Shown here piece by piece: positions 41,595 to 50,314 of a DNA stretch of 64,000 nt. Below the pieces are notes generated by a model. It searched no databases, was not told the origin of the DNA, and saw only the letters and a program-made list of their open reading frames with translations. The stretch covers positions 1 to 64,000 of the forward strand of contig JAUIJL010000003.1 in assembly GCA_030431255.1 (NCBI GenBank), written 5' to 3'. Every line of letters begins with the position of its first letter. Positions within the stretch are counted from its first letter, which is position 1. This stretch comes from Thermoanaerobaculia bacterium (GTDB lineage Bacteria; Acidobacteriota; Thermoanaerobaculia; Multivoradales; J023). The position numbers and the translations under genes were made by a program.

Positions 41595-43655
41595 ATGGTA
41601 GCATTTGGGAATCTCAACATGAGGATTTCCCACTGGATGGACCCTTCTGCGACCGAACATCAGGCTGAATCTCCCTCGGGAGCCACTGCTGAAACCCCAG
41701 CCGTGACTCGCTCCGAGTCCAACCCAAAGGCCCACAAGATGCTTTGGGGTAGCCGCCCATATTGGATTCTGCTCGTCGATGTGGTGATCGCCTGGGTGGC
41801 GCTGTGGGCCGCGATCAACCTACGCTTCCTCGACGGTGAATCCGGCGACGCCAGGGGATTAGAGTCCTACTTCCAGACCACCCGTTTCGTGGCCCTCGGA
41901 CTGGTTTTGATGCTGGCCCGCACCGCCTCGAATCTCTATTTCAGCCTGCACCGGTGGTCGTTCAAGTTCTCCAGCTTGCGAGACGGCGCTAGGGTGGTGT
42001 TGGCGGTGACGGCCGGCACGGTGATTTTCGTGGTGCTCGGATTTTTCGGCCTCCGCTCCTTCGGTTACGACGTTCCGGCCCGCGGCATCGTGGCCTTGGA
42101 AGCGATGCTGACCCTGGCGGGTCTGGCGGGATTCCGTTTCATGCCCCGCCTGGTTTGGATGTATCGAGCCGATTTGTGGGGAAGCCGCCGGGGGGTCCGG
42201 ACGTTGATCGTCGGCGCCGGCGCGTCGGGCGAGATGCTGTTGCGCAGCCTGCAACGGGATCCGGACCTCGATTACCACGCGGTGGGTTTCGTCGACGACG
42301 ACCGGACCAAATGGGGACATATCGTCGGCGGCAAGCCGGTGTTGGGCGCGATCGACGATCTACCGAAGCTGGCAAAGTCCCTCCGTGTGCGTCAGGTGGT
42401 CATCGCCATTCCCCGGTTGAAGTCGAGCCGCCTGCGCCAAATTCTGTCGGCGACCTTCGTCGATCCGGTGAGCTTCAAGATTCTGCCCATGTCCTTCGGC
42501 TCTCTCGAAGGGCGAGATCTCAACGAGACCCTGCGGGACATTTCCACCGAGGATTTGATGCCTCGCGCCGAGCTGGTCTTCCATTACGACGCGTCGTTGC
42601 CGGGCATGGATTTCGACCCGGATCGCTGTTTGCTGGTCGCCGGCGCCGCCGGATCCATCGGTAGCGAGGTGACCCTCCAGCTTCTGCGGTTGGGGGCTCG
42701 ACGGCTGGTGATGGTCGACACGGACGAAAATGGCCTCTACGTGTTGCGCCGTCGTTTCGAATGCCTCTTCCCGGAGTCCGAGCTGATCGCCGAGGTGGGA
42801 GATATCCGGGAACGGAGCCGTATGCAGGTCCTCTTTGCCCGCCATCGTCCCAAGGATGTTTTCCATGCCGCCGCTCGGAAACACGTTCCGCTGATGGAGG
42901 CGGCTCCCTGCGAAGCGATCAAAACCAACGTGACCGGCACCCTGCACCTGGCGAAAGCGGCGAAGGAATTCCAGGTGGAGCGATTCGTCTTCATGTCGAC
43001 CGACAAAGCGGTGCGCCCCACCAGCGTGATGGGGGCTTCGAAACGCCTCGGGGAGCTCGTCCTACAGGCCCTGACCCACGATTCTCAGACCCGCTTCTCG
43101 GTGGTGCGATTCGGCAATGTGCTCGATTCCGCCGGCTCGGTGGTGCCGCTCTTTCGGGAGCAGATCGCCCGCGGGGGCCCGGTGACCGTGACCCATCCCG
43201 AGATGCAGCGTTATTTCATGACCATTTCCGAAGCAGTTGGGCTGGTGCTGCGAGCCGCTTACGGTGACTACGGACGCCTATGCGTGTTGGAGATGGGTGA
43301 GCCGCTCAAAATCGTCGACTTGGCGAAGCAGATGATCACCATGGCCGGCTTGGTTCCGGATGTGGACGTGCCGATTCAATTCACCGGCCTGCGTCCTGGA
43401 GAGAAGCTCTTCGAGGAGCTGCTGAACGATCAAGAGACCGTGGTCGAGACCATCGACAAGAAGATTCGGGTGGTCGAAGGTCCGCCGGCCGGCTCCGATC
43501 TCCTGTCCCAGGTAAGAGATCTGCAAACCGCCGCGGCGGCGGAGGACGAAGCCGCGGTCTGGGTGCTACTGCAACAAATCTTGCCGGAATTTCGCTCCTT
43601 GAAACGGTTGGGATCCCTGGAGAGCACAGATCTCTCGGGCTCCATCGCGGTCTGA
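41595..43655 (+). CDS. Membrane-bound nucleotide-sugar 4,6-dehydratase (CapD/PglF/WbpM type)
   Basis: The protein has 686 residues. N-terminal membrane part: four helices between about residues 55 and 185. Next is a CoA-binding-like Rossmann domain (LIVGAGASGEMLLRSL), then the catalytic SDR domain with V-A-G-A-A-G-S-I-G near 348. Catalytic residues are S468-T-D470-K471 and the V-M479-G-A-S-K483-R motif. Met replaces the usual SDR Tyr, as in known PglF/WbpM/CapD enzymes. They convert UDP-GlcNAc to UDP-4-keto-6-deoxy sugars for O-antigen, capsule or glycoprotein synthesis. The start is uncertain: ATG 41595, 41622 and 41637 are all possible. Followed by a glycosyltransferase. Confidence 0.93.
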   Translation: MVAFGNLNMRISHWMDPSATEHQAESPSGATAETPAVTRSESNPKAHKMLWGSRPYWILLVDVVIAWVALWAAINLRFLDGESGDARGLESYFQTTRFVALGLVLMLARTASNLYFSLHRWSFKFSSLRDGARVVLAVTAGTVIFVVLGFFGLRSFGYDVPARGIVALEAMLTLAGLAGFRFMPRLVWMYRADLWGSRRGVRTLIVGAGASGEMLLRSLQRDPDLDYHAVGFVDDDRTKWGHIVGGKPVLGAIDDLPKLAKSLRVRQVVIAIPRLKSSRLRQILSATFVDPVSFKILPMSFGSLEGRDLNETLRDISTEDLMPRAELVFHYDASLPGMDFDPDRCLLVAGAAGSIGSEVTLQLLRLGARRLVMVDTDENGLYVLRRRFECLFPESELIAEVGDIRERSRMQVLFARHRPKDVFHAAARKHVPLMEAAPCEAIKTNVTGTLHLAKAAKEFQVERFVFMSTDKAVRPTSVMGASKRLGELVLQALTHDSQTRFSVVRFGNVLDSAGSVVPLFREQIARGGPVTVTHPEMQRYFMTISEAVGLVLRAAYGDYGRLCVLEMGEPLKIVDLAKQMITMAGLVPDVDVPIQFTGLRPGEKLFEELLNDQETVVETIDKKIRVVEGPPAGSDLLSQVRDLQTAAAAEDEAAVWVLLQQILPEFRSLKRLGSLESTDLSGSIAV

Positions 43656-43670
43656 GCCCCGTGGCGAATC

Positions 43671-43708
43671 TCCAGCGATGAGCCTCCAGCGATGAGCCTT
43701 CATTGATG
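43671..43708 (+). promoter_or_regulatory. 14-bp duplication creating two overlapping mini-ORFs before the glycosyltransferase start
   Basis: The unit tccagcgatgagcc occurs at 43671-43684 and 43685-43698, and a weaker third copy contains the glycosyltransferase ATG. ATG 43678 reads MSLQR and stops at 43693-43695. ATG 43692 reads MSLH and stops at 43704-43706, overlapping ATG 43706 as TGATG. No good ribosome site precedes the true start, so re-initiation through these mini-ORFs is a possible way of setting its translation. Confidence 0.55.
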
Positions 43709-44908
43709 AATATCCTGTGGGTCGCCACCAAGGCTCCGTGGCCGGCGGTGGACGGCGGTCGATTGTTGATGCATCTGACCCTCGAAGCCTTGGCGGAGGC
43801 GGGGCATCGAGTCACCGTCGTGGCACCGTCTCGACCCGCCGACCCGCCGGTGGTCGGCGATCCCGTGGCTATCGTGCCCGAAGGCGTGGCGTGGGTACCG
43901 GTCGTTGATGCGTTTCGGCCCAAAGCCTTGGATTTGCTCCGGGCCTGGCCACGGGGGCGAGCTTTCTCCTTGGAGCGTCACCGCTCGAAAAAGACCGCGG
44001 CAACAGTGCGGGAGCTGCTGGAACGTGAGCGCTTTGACGTGGTGCACGTGGAACAGGTCCATGCCCTGGGAAATGTCCCGGAGTGGGGCCATCCTGGGCA
44101 CGTCGCTCCACTGCCGGTGGTGCTCAGGGCGCAGAATGTGGAAAGCGATCTTTGGCGCCTGCTGGCGAGCCGTCGTGCTCGGGTCGGTCCGGCTTTGCGC
44201 TGGGAGGCTCGATGGCTGGCTCGGGCGGAGGCGAGGGCGGCTCGCGAGTGCGACGCGGTCGCGGCATTGACCGCTGAGGACGCCTGGAAGCTGTCTCAGC
44301 TGGCGGGCGACGGAGGGCGGGTGACCGTGATCCCTCCTCCTTTTCCGTCCCAGCTGCCGTCGGCGGAGGAGAAGCTTGACGGAGATCCCGCCCTCGTGAT
44401 CTTCGGCAGCTCCGGCTGGATTCCCAACCGTGAGGGCACAGAAGGGTTCCTGAGCTCGATCTGGCCTGAGCTGGCTCGCCGCCGGCCGGGGGTCAAGCTG
44501 CACCTCTTCGGAGGTGGTGCGGATCTCAGCATCGGGCATTCAAGGGTGGAGCATCATCCGGCTCCGGACGACAGCCGTGACGCCTTCGCCCCAGGGAGCA
44601 TCTTAGTGGTTCCTCTGAGCATCGCCTCCGGCATTCGAATGAAGATCCTCGAAGCTTGGGCGAGGGGTGTGCCGGTGATCGCTACTCCCACTGCGGCCGC
44701 CGGTCTTGGGGCAACCCACGGTGAGCACCTCTTCGAGGCCCAGACCGCGGAGGAATTCGTGACCGCGGTCGCCGAGCTTGTGCAGCCCGAGCGCTATGGG
44801 CAGATGGTGGAGGCGGGCAGGGAGCGCCTGCGGCGAGTCCATGCTCCCCAGGTGATCGCGGAGGCCTGGGAACAGGTCTATGCCAAGGTGATGGAATCGC
44901 CAAAGTGA
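43706..44908 (+). CDS. Family-4 type glycosyltransferase (GT-B)
   Basis: The protein has 400 residues from ATG 43706. N-terminal pattern ILWVATKAPWPAVDGGRLLMHLTLEALAEAGHRVTVVAPS; central LRAQNVESDLWRLLA, a motif of the Glyco_trans_1_4-type sugar transferases. C-terminal donor site: VIFGSSGWIPNREGTEGFL, LVVPLSIASGIRMKILEAWARGVPVIATPTAAAGL with the E-x7-E-like acidic position. It is presumably a cytoplasmic enzyme acting on a surface polysaccharide, given the dehydratase before it and ABC exporter after it. Its stop is duplicated in a 17-bp repeat. Confidence 0.9.
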   Translation: MNILWVATKAPWPAVDGGRLLMHLTLEALAEAGHRVTVVAPSRPADPPVVGDPVAIVPEGVAWVPVVDAFRPKALDLLRAWPRGRAFSLERHRSKKTAATVRELLERERFDVVHVEQVHALGNVPEWGHPGHVAPLPVVLRAQNVESDLWRLLASRRARVGPALRWEARWLARAEARAARECDAVAALTAEDAWKLSQLAGDGGRVTVIPPPFPSQLPSAEEKLDGDPALVIFGSSGWIPNREGTEGFLSSIWPELARRRPGVKLHLFGGGADLSIGHSRVEHHPAPDDSRDAFAPGSILVVPLSIASGIRMKILEAWARGVPVIATPTAAAGLGATHGEHLFEAQTAEEFVTAVAELVQPERYGQMVEAGRERLRRVHAPQVIAEAWEQVYAKVMESPK

Positions 44909-44925
44909 TCGGATCGCCAAAGTGA
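44892..44925 (+). repeat. 17-bp tandem duplication ending in the stop codon
   Basis: tggaatcgccaaagtga (44892-44908) is followed by tcggatcgccaaagtga (44909-44925), with two mismatches. The unit ends exactly with the glycosyltransferase TGA, which is therefore repeated out of frame. Confidence 0.8.
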
Positions 44926-44938
44926 CGGAATCTAAGCG

Positions 44939-45754
44939 CTAACCCTCAGCGCCGGCAAATGCGCGGGGGCGGTCTGCTTCGGAGGACGCCGCCAGCATGG
45001 CGAGGGTGGCTTCGTCTTCGGACGATTCGGCGTAGGCGGAGAGCACCTCGTGGGGCGTGCCGTCGGCCCGGACTCGGCCTCCGTCCATCCACAGGCAGCG
45101 GGTGCAGTGGCTGAGGATCTCCGACGGGCTGTGGGACACGATCAAGACCGTGGTGCCGTCGTTGCAGAATTTGTGGATGCGCTCGTGGCAGCGGGACAAG
45201 AAGCGGGCGTCTCCCACCGCCAAGACCTCGTCCAAGACCAGCACGTCCGGTTGCCAGGCGGTGGCGACGGCGAATCCGAGACGGGCCATCATGCCGGTGG
45301 AGTAATTGCGAACCGGCGAATGGATGAAGTCGCCCAAACCGCTGAATTCCACGATTTGATCCCGGCGTTCCTCCACCTCCCGGTGTCGATGGCCCCGCAG
45401 CAAGGCGTTGAGATAGATGTTCTCGTGACCCGTCAGCTCGGGGTCGAAGCCCGTGCCCAGCTCGAGGATCGGAGAGATCAGGCCGCGCACGGCTCGTCGA
45501 CCTCGGCTCGGCGGCAACACGCCGGAAATCACTTTCGACAGGGTGCTCTTGCCCGCCCCATTTCGACCGACGATGCCCACCACCTCGCCCCGTTGAATCC
45601 GCAAATCCACGTCTTGCAAAGCCCACAGCTCGCGGTAGGCCAAGGCGCCTCGGACCCAATGGATGAAGTACTCCTTGAGAGCCGTGGCTTTTTGCTCCGC
45701 CAGCCGATATTTCAGGCTGACCGATTCAAGCTCGATGACGGGTTGGCTGCTCAT
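44939..45754 (-). CDS. Polysaccharide ABC exporter ATPase (Wzt/KpsT/TagH type)
   Basis: This 271-residue protein has Walker A G-R-N-G-A-G-K-S-T (63-71), signature Y-S-T-G-M-M-A-R-L near 147-155 and Walker B VLVLDEVLAVGD near 170-181. The segment LGTGFDPELTGHENIYLNALLRG is diagnostic of the O-antigen/teichoic-acid exporter subfamily. It ends soon after the ATPase domain, so it lacks the extra carbohydrate-binding domain that some Wzt proteins use to recognise a capped glycan end. It lies 17 bases after the permease gene and works with it in the inner membrane. Confidence 0.93.
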   Translation of the reverse strand: MSSQPVIELESVSLKYRLAEQKATALKEYFIHWVRGALAYRELWALQDVDLRIQRGEVVGIVGRNGAGKSTLSKVISGVLPPSRGRRAVRGLISPILELGTGFDPELTGHENIYLNALLRGHRHREVEERRDQIVEFSGLGDFIHSPVRNYSTGMMARLGFAVATAWQPDVLVLDEVLAVGDARFLSRCHERIHKFCNDGTTVLIVSHSPSEILSHCTRCLWMDGGRVRADGTPHEVLSAYAESSEDEATLAMLAASSEADRPRAFAGAEG

Positions 45755-45771
45755 GTAGGGTCGTTTCGAGA

Positions 45772-46539
45772 TCAGAGATAGAACGGGATGCGATGGCTGG
45801 TTTTGCGGAATGCCCAGATGCCCACGAGCAGCACCATCACCGCCAGGAAGATCGAAATCGAAAGGTGGCTGAGGGGCGGAATCTTGCCGTAGTAGATCGG
45901 ATCCCTGAAGACTTCGAGAATCGATCTAGCCGGATTATAAAAGACGATGGGGTAGAAGCTGTGCCCGGCGACGATCTCTTTGGGGTAGATGATCGGTGTC
46001 AGGTAGAACAATAGGGTCAGGCCTACGGTCACGAGCTCGATCACATCGGTGAAGAAAACCGCCAGGGGAGCCAGCAAGAGACCGGCCCCGAGGGTGAAAA
46101 TCGCGGCGATCAGAATCGAAATGGGCAGGAAAAATAGGGACGGACCGAATTTATGACCGGTCAGCCAGATCAGGATGAGCACCGGCAACATGGCCAGGAA
46201 GAGATTGATGATGCCGGAGATGACCGTGGCGATGGGGAAGACCGCCATCGGGACCGGTAGCTTTTGGAGAATGTAGGCGACACTCCTCAAGCTGTTCATG
46301 GAGCTGACGATGCTCTGCTGGAAGAAATTCCAGAACAACAATCCGGCGAGGGCATAAACGGGATAATTCCGCACCTCGAATCGGAAGATGCTCGAAAACA
46401 CGATGTAGAGCACGGCCATGGTCAGCAAGGGCTGGAGCATGGTCCAGATGAAACCGAGGAAGGAGCGCCGATACCGGACCTTGAGGTCGCGAACCACGAG
46501 GTTCCAAATCAGGTCTTGGTATCGAATGAGATTCTGCAT
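45772..46539 (-). CDS. Polysaccharide ABC exporter permease (Wzm/ABC-2 type)
   Basis: The protein has 255 residues from ATG 46539 (MQNLIRYQDLIWNLVVRDLKVRYRRS, the classical ABC-2/Wzm start). An upstream extension to 46692 would cross a terminator and repeats and was rejected. Six helices are seen. SFLGFIWTMLQPLLTM and YNPARSILEVFRD are conserved in O-antigen exporters. With the ATPase gene it forms a lipid-linked glycan exporter. Confidence 0.93.
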   Translation of the reverse strand: MQNLIRYQDLIWNLVVRDLKVRYRRSFLGFIWTMLQPLLTMAVLYIVFSSIFRFEVRNYPVYALAGLLFWNFFQQSIVSSMNSLRSVAYILQKLPVPMAVFPIATVISGIINLFLAMLPVLILIWLTGHKFGPSLFFLPISILIAAIFTLGAGLLLAPLAVFFTDVIELVTVGLTLLFYLTPIIYPKEIVAGHSFYPIVFYNPARSILEVFRDPIYYGKIPPLSHLSISIFLAVMVLLVGIWAFRKTSHRIPFYL

Positions 46540-46580
46540 TGGACTACCTGTCGCCGAAGAGAAAAGGCCGAGCCGGACAC

Positions 46581-46630
46581 AAGGTTGCTCCGGACAGAAG
46601 GTTGCTCCGGACAGAAGGTTGCTCCGGACC
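46581..46630. repeat. 17-bp tandem repeat x3 upstream of the exporter operon
   Basis: The unit aaggttgctccggacag occurs at 46581-46597 and 46598-46614 without mismatch, and as a 16-base copy at 46615-46630. It lies 42 bases upstream of the permease start, where promoter or operator elements of the minus-strand operon are expected. Confidence 0.9.
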
Positions 46631-46637
46631 AAAGCGA

Positions 46638-46666
46638 AAGCCGTCCCGGAGGTCGGGACGGCTTTT
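46638..46666. terminator. Strong hairpin terminator between the barrel-protein gene and the exporter operon
   Basis: The stem aagccgtccc / gggacggctt (10 bp, 46638-46664) has a 7-base loop and is flanked by TTTT on the plus strand and by CTTTCGCTTT on the minus strand. It should end transcripts of the barrel protein and may work in both directions. Confidence 0.82.
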
Positions 46667-46738
46667 CTATCCTGAAGCCTGCAACGATGCAAGATCGTCG
46701 ATAGATGCGTGGGGCGCCTCAGACGCCGGTAGACAGGC

Positions 46739-47404
46739 TCAGAAGGCGAAGATCAATCCGGCCCGCGCCTCGGATTGGAAGAAAAAGTCCTCGTTGAATT
46801 CACATTCGCCGTGCAGGAAGTAGTCGTCCGCGCAATAGAAGTCCTCGTCGTCCTCCATGAAGGTGGAGAAGATTCTGCCTTCCAGCCGCAGCCCGAAGTT
46901 CTCGTTGAACATCACCTTGACGCCACCACCGAGGCTGGTGGAGAAGCGGGTCTCGTCGGAAAGATCGCTCGGGGACGGTTGAAAGACCGTCGCACCCATG
47001 CTTCCGGCGATGAACGGACGAATGTGACCGGGAGTCCATTCATAGGTGACGCCGACGTGGGCGTAGGTGACGTCGAGGTCGAAGAGCTCTACGTCCGGTC
47101 CGAAGATGAAGCCTTCGTCGATCAGCACCGATTCCTGTTGATCCCAGAGAAACTCAAGGGTCCAATGGCGGCTGAGGCCGACCCCGAGGGTCAGGCCGAT
47201 GCTTTCGGAATCCTCGACCTCCAGATCGAAGCCCAGATCGAAAATGAAATCGGTGTCGAACTCGCCACCGGACCGATAGACGATGGTCGGGGTGAGCTCG
47301 ATGCGGCGATCGTCAGACGAATCGGCGGCGGCGGGCAAGGCGGCCATCAGGCCCGCGAGCATAGATATGGCGATCAAGGCAGCTGAAAGTTTTGAAGGTC
47401 TCAT
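46739..47404 (-). CDS. Outer-membrane beta-barrel protein (OmpW/OmpX-like)
   Basis: The protein has 221 residues from ATG 47404. The signal peptide (1-27) ends ...LPAAADSS. The rest is alternating amphipathic strands: YRSGGEFDTDFIFDLGFDLEVEDSESIGLTLGVGLS, FDLDVTYAHVGVTYEWTPGHIRPFIAGSMGA, FGLRLEGRIF, ending ARAGLIFAF with a terminal Phe. An acidic loop with two cysteines (DFYCADDYFLHGECEF) lies before the last strand. It is a small eight-stranded barrel of unknown role, anchored in the outer membrane. Confidence 0.86.
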   Translation of the reverse strand: MRPSKLSAALIAISMLAGLMAALPAAADSSDDRRIELTPTIVYRSGGEFDTDFIFDLGFDLEVEDSESIGLTLGVGLSRHWTLEFLWDQQESVLIDEGFIFGPDVELFDLDVTYAHVGVTYEWTPGHIRPFIAGSMGATVFQPSPSDLSDETRFSTSLGGGVKVMFNENFGLRLEGRIFSTFMEDDEDFYCADDYFLHGECEFNEDFFFQSEARAGLIFAF

Positions 47405-47712
47405 CTCTCTTGCTCCGAGGGGGTCAAGTCTTGGTTGTTGTCTCGCGAGCGGGGCGACCCAACGTCGGCCGAGCGAAAAGGCGGCTGGGCTCGTGGATGA
47501 CCGGGCTCGCAGGTGCTCGGGCCGTGAGGACCGAGCATAATGATCGCAGGAGCAAATACGGTGCCGGCCGGCGGAGGCAGCCCGTTCGGGGGCAATGCCT
47601 GCTGATCATGCTTCTGGATACGCATGGGAGCGGGGTTCGTTGCAGGCATCGCCTCGCGGAACCGAAGGTTTTTAAAGGCGGGTGTCGGTTTTTTCTGACG
47701 GTGCCGTCGCTT
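47405..47712. other. Intergenic region without a recognisable gene
   Basis: These 308 bases lie between the glycosyltransferase operon end and the barrel-protein start. They hold a weak hairpin with a T6 run at 47661-47696 on the plus strand, which serves no obvious gene. The minus-strand barrel-protein promoter is expected at the right-hand side of the barrel start but was not identified. Confidence 0.5.
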
Positions 47713-49254
47713 TCAGACGCCGCCTACGGGATGGGTGTGGTCCTTGCCGATCGGCGGGAAGAGATCCGGTAGGTCGGCGAGGGTCTCGGCGGCCTTCCGG
47801 GCGCCTCCTTGCAGCTCCGACCGCAGCCGGCGGCTGGGCTCGCGCAAGGCGCCGGCCAGCCAGGAGGCGAGCCACAGCTCGCGATGGCGCTGGTCTTCGG
47901 ACAGTCCTTCGAGCACCGAAACATGGAAGAGACCCAGCAGAAACGCATCGGTGCCCGGCGGATCGGACCGGTCGAGGGCGGTGGCGATCTCCATGGCCTG
48001 GGACTTCAGCTCCGGCAGCCGTCGGCCCAGGTCGACGAGGGTCTGCCATCGATGCCGGCCCAAGCACAGGATCTCTGCCCGACGTCGACTCAGGCCGGGG
48101 AGCCCGGTCCACTGGCTGAGCTCGGGATGTAGGCGAGCGAGAGATCGCCCCATCCGGCCGCAGCGCTGCTGACGCCTCGCGAAGGCCGCAGCGGTATAGG
48201 GGTGGTGGTGAAACGCCAGAGCATCTTCCAAGAAGAGGATACGCATTCCCCGCAGGCTCAGGCGATAGGCGAGCTCCGCATCCTCGAAGGCGGCGTCGGG
48301 AAAAGAGGTGTCGAAGCCGCCCACTTCTGCGATCGCCGATCGGTGCAATGAGATATTCGACGTGTAGAAGTGTCGGAAATCGTAGGCCCGGCCCGCTTTC
48401 ATCCAGCCGTAATTGAATTGTTGGGAGCCGGGTCCGTCGATATGGCGCATGGTGGCGGTGAGCTCGGCCTCCGTCGGCCATCGGGTGAGACCCAACGCGG
48501 CAAGCCGGCCGTCGAAAGGAGACGCGCGATGAAATTGCCAGTGGCGCAGCAGAAGATCCGGTGTCGGCTCGATATCGTCGCCGGTAATAAACACCAGGTC
48601 GGCTCGGGCTGCTTCCAGGCCTTTATTGCGAGCCGCCGCCGGCCCAGAAGGGGCTTGATAAAGCATCTGCAAGGGGTAGCGATCCACCTGGGGCCTTTCC
48701 CTGAGCAGGACCTCCGAGCCGTCGGTGGAGCCGTCGTCGACCACCACGATCTCAAAGCTCAGGCCAGGGTTCTGAGCTCGATAGGCGTCGAGGGTTGCCA
48801 TCAGCCGGGGTCCGCGGTTGCGGGTGGGCATGATCACGGAGAGATGGGGAGGCTGCCCTGGACCGACCGGGCTGGGCATCAGACGGCGAGCTCGGGCGCG
48901 ATCCATGGACCAACTCATGTCTCTGATCGCGGCGGAGGTCCGCCGTGCCAGCACCCGTGCGGCCCGCCAAGGCAAGAGGGCGCGAGGGATTGTCGGCGGC
49001 GTTTTCGGCAAGGGCAGGTCCGCACCGGGACCGAGCTCTCGGCGCTGCCGCACGATGCGCTCGACCTCCGTCGCCAAGCGGGTGCTTTGCTCGACCTGCG
49101 CCTCGAGATCTTGGAGAGCCTGTCGGCGGGCTTGGGGGTCGGGAGCTTGTGAAGGGGTGATCGAGCGTTTGCGGGCTTCGAGCTCGGCGAGGTGAGTCTT
49201 CAGCTCAAGCGCCAGATCTTCGGCGAGCTGGGTCTTCAGCGGATCGTCGTTCAC
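47713..49254 (-). CDS. Family-2 glycosyltransferase with N-terminal coiled-coil region
   Basis: The protein has 513 residues from GTG 49254 (GGGAG upstream). Residues 1-75 form a likely coiled coil (LALELKTHLAELEARKRS, ALQDLEAQVEQSTRLATEVERIV). The GT-A domain begins near 138: LSVIMPTRNRGPRLMATLDAY, then VVVDDGSTDGS (donor Asp) and ADLVFITGDDIEP, where T-G-D-D-I replaces the usual D-D-D/DxD. A C-terminal helical region follows. It is the last gene of a five-gene minus-strand operon led by NUDIX and kinase genes. The acceptor is unknown. Confidence 0.88.
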   Translation of the reverse strand: MNDDPLKTQLAEDLALELKTHLAELEARKRSITPSQAPDPQARRQALQDLEAQVEQSTRLATEVERIVRQRRELGPGADLPLPKTPPTIPRALLPWRAARVLARRTSAAIRDMSWSMDRARARRLMPSPVGPGQPPHLSVIMPTRNRGPRLMATLDAYRAQNPGLSFEIVVVDDGSTDGSEVLLRERPQVDRYPLQMLYQAPSGPAAARNKGLEAARADLVFITGDDIEPTPDLLLRHWQFHRASPFDGRLAALGLTRWPTEAELTATMRHIDGPGSQQFNYGWMKAGRAYDFRHFYTSNISLHRSAIAEVGGFDTSFPDAAFEDAELAYRLSLRGMRILFLEDALAFHHHPYTAAAFARRQQRCGRMGRSLARLHPELSQWTGLPGLSRRRAEILCLGRHRWQTLVDLGRRLPELKSQAMEIATALDRSDPPGTDAFLLGLFHVSVLEGLSEDQRHRELWLASWLAGALREPSRRLRSELQGGARKAAETLADLPDLFPPIGKDHTHPVGGV

Positions 49255-49297
49255 GGCGGCTCCCTGGAGCGATGCGGAGGATCAATGACCTGAGCCT

Positions 49298-50314
49298 TCA
49301 ATGAACCTTGGGCTGCGCCGAGTCGAGGAAGGTGCCGATCAGCTCGAGCACCGCGTCTTGGTCGTCGAGCATGAGCCAATGCCCGGCACCCCGCAGGATG
49401 GCGACCTGAAGCTCGGGTTTTAGCCGATGCAGGCTGAAGGGTAGGTCATTGGCGGGGCTCAGAAGACATCGCACCGGTCCCTGGAAGGCCTTCTCGTAGG
49501 CTTCGAGGTCCTGGAGCGGGCTGTAAGCGAAACCCGCGGCCAAGGATTGATGCAACACGTTCGCGGGGGTCGCGCTGAGGTCGTCCAACACCCGCTCGGC
49601 CACGGCTGGATCGGAGCCTTGCACCAGCTCTCGATAATGCCATTCCAGGGTCTCATGGGCATCCGCCCGGCTCTCGTCGAGCACTGCTCGTCGCTCGGCC
49701 TCCGGAATTCGACTCTGATCGCCGTTGGGATCTACCAAGAGCAGCCCGGCTACCCGTCGGCTCTGACGACCGGCGTAGCTGATCGCCACCGCGGCGCCGA
49801 GGCTGTGACCGACGATGACGAATCGACGCCAACCCATGCCGTCGGCCACCGCGCCCACCGCCGCTGAGAGATCACTCATGGTCAAGGGGTTTTGGTCGTC
49901 GGCTGAGGTGTCGGACGAACCGTGACCTGGAAGATCGAGGGCGATGGCTTCGATCGACGCCGGCAGAGCGGTCAGAACGCCGCGCCACTGCTCGCAGCTG
50001 CCCCCCAGCCCGTGGACGAAAAGGATCGGCAGGTCCGCGGCCAGTAGGCTCGGATCGCTGTTCTTCTTCAGCAGGTGAAGAGAGCCACCCATGCCGGGGA
50101 CCCAGAGCTGCTCGAGAGTCGATGCGTCCGGGGATCGCTGCTCGGCAGTGCTTGCCGAAGATCCGGCGCTGGACTTGGTTTCCGGTTCAGCGGTCTTGCC
50201 GATCCTTCCCGGGGAGCTTTTTCTCGGGCGTCGCCGTGCCGCGGCAAAACCCGCGCCCGCCCAGGCCAGCAATTTGAAAGCGCTCTTGATGGGATCGCGC
50301 TCACGGCCGCTCAA
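49298..50314 (-). CDS. Alpha/beta hydrolase
   Basis: The protein has 338 residues from TTG 50314, which overlaps the previous stop (TTGA) and has GGAGG seven bases upstream. The first 70 residues are basic and low-complexity. Oxyanion region H-G-L-G-G (101-105), nucleophile G-H-S171-L-G, acid D290 (SPAND) and H312 (GAGHW) complete the triad. It resembles esterases, lipases and haloperoxidase-like hydrolases; the substrate is unknown. Located between a TPR-like protein and a glycosyltransferase in one operon. Confidence 0.88.
   Translation of the reverse strand: MSGRERDPIKSAFKLLAWAGAGFAAARRRPRKSSPGRIGKTAEPETKSSAGSSASTAEQRSPDASTLEQLWVPGMGGSLHLLKKNSDPSLLAADLPILFVHGLGGSCEQWRGVLTALPASIEAIALDLPGHGSSDTSADDQNPLTMSDLSAAVGAVADGMGWRRFVIVGHSLGAAVAISYAGRQSRRVAGLLLVDPNGDQSRIPEAERRAVLDESRADAHETLEWHYRELVQGSDPAVAERVLDDLSATPANVLHQSLAAGFAYSPLQDLEAYEKAFQGPVRCLLSPANDLPFSLHRLKPELQVAILRGAGHWLMLDDQDAVLELIGTFLDSAQPKVH

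Noticed and set aside
47661-47696. Plus-strand hairpin with T6 run
   Set aside because: The stem is short (6 bp) with a loop of about 20 bases, and no plus-strand gene ends there.
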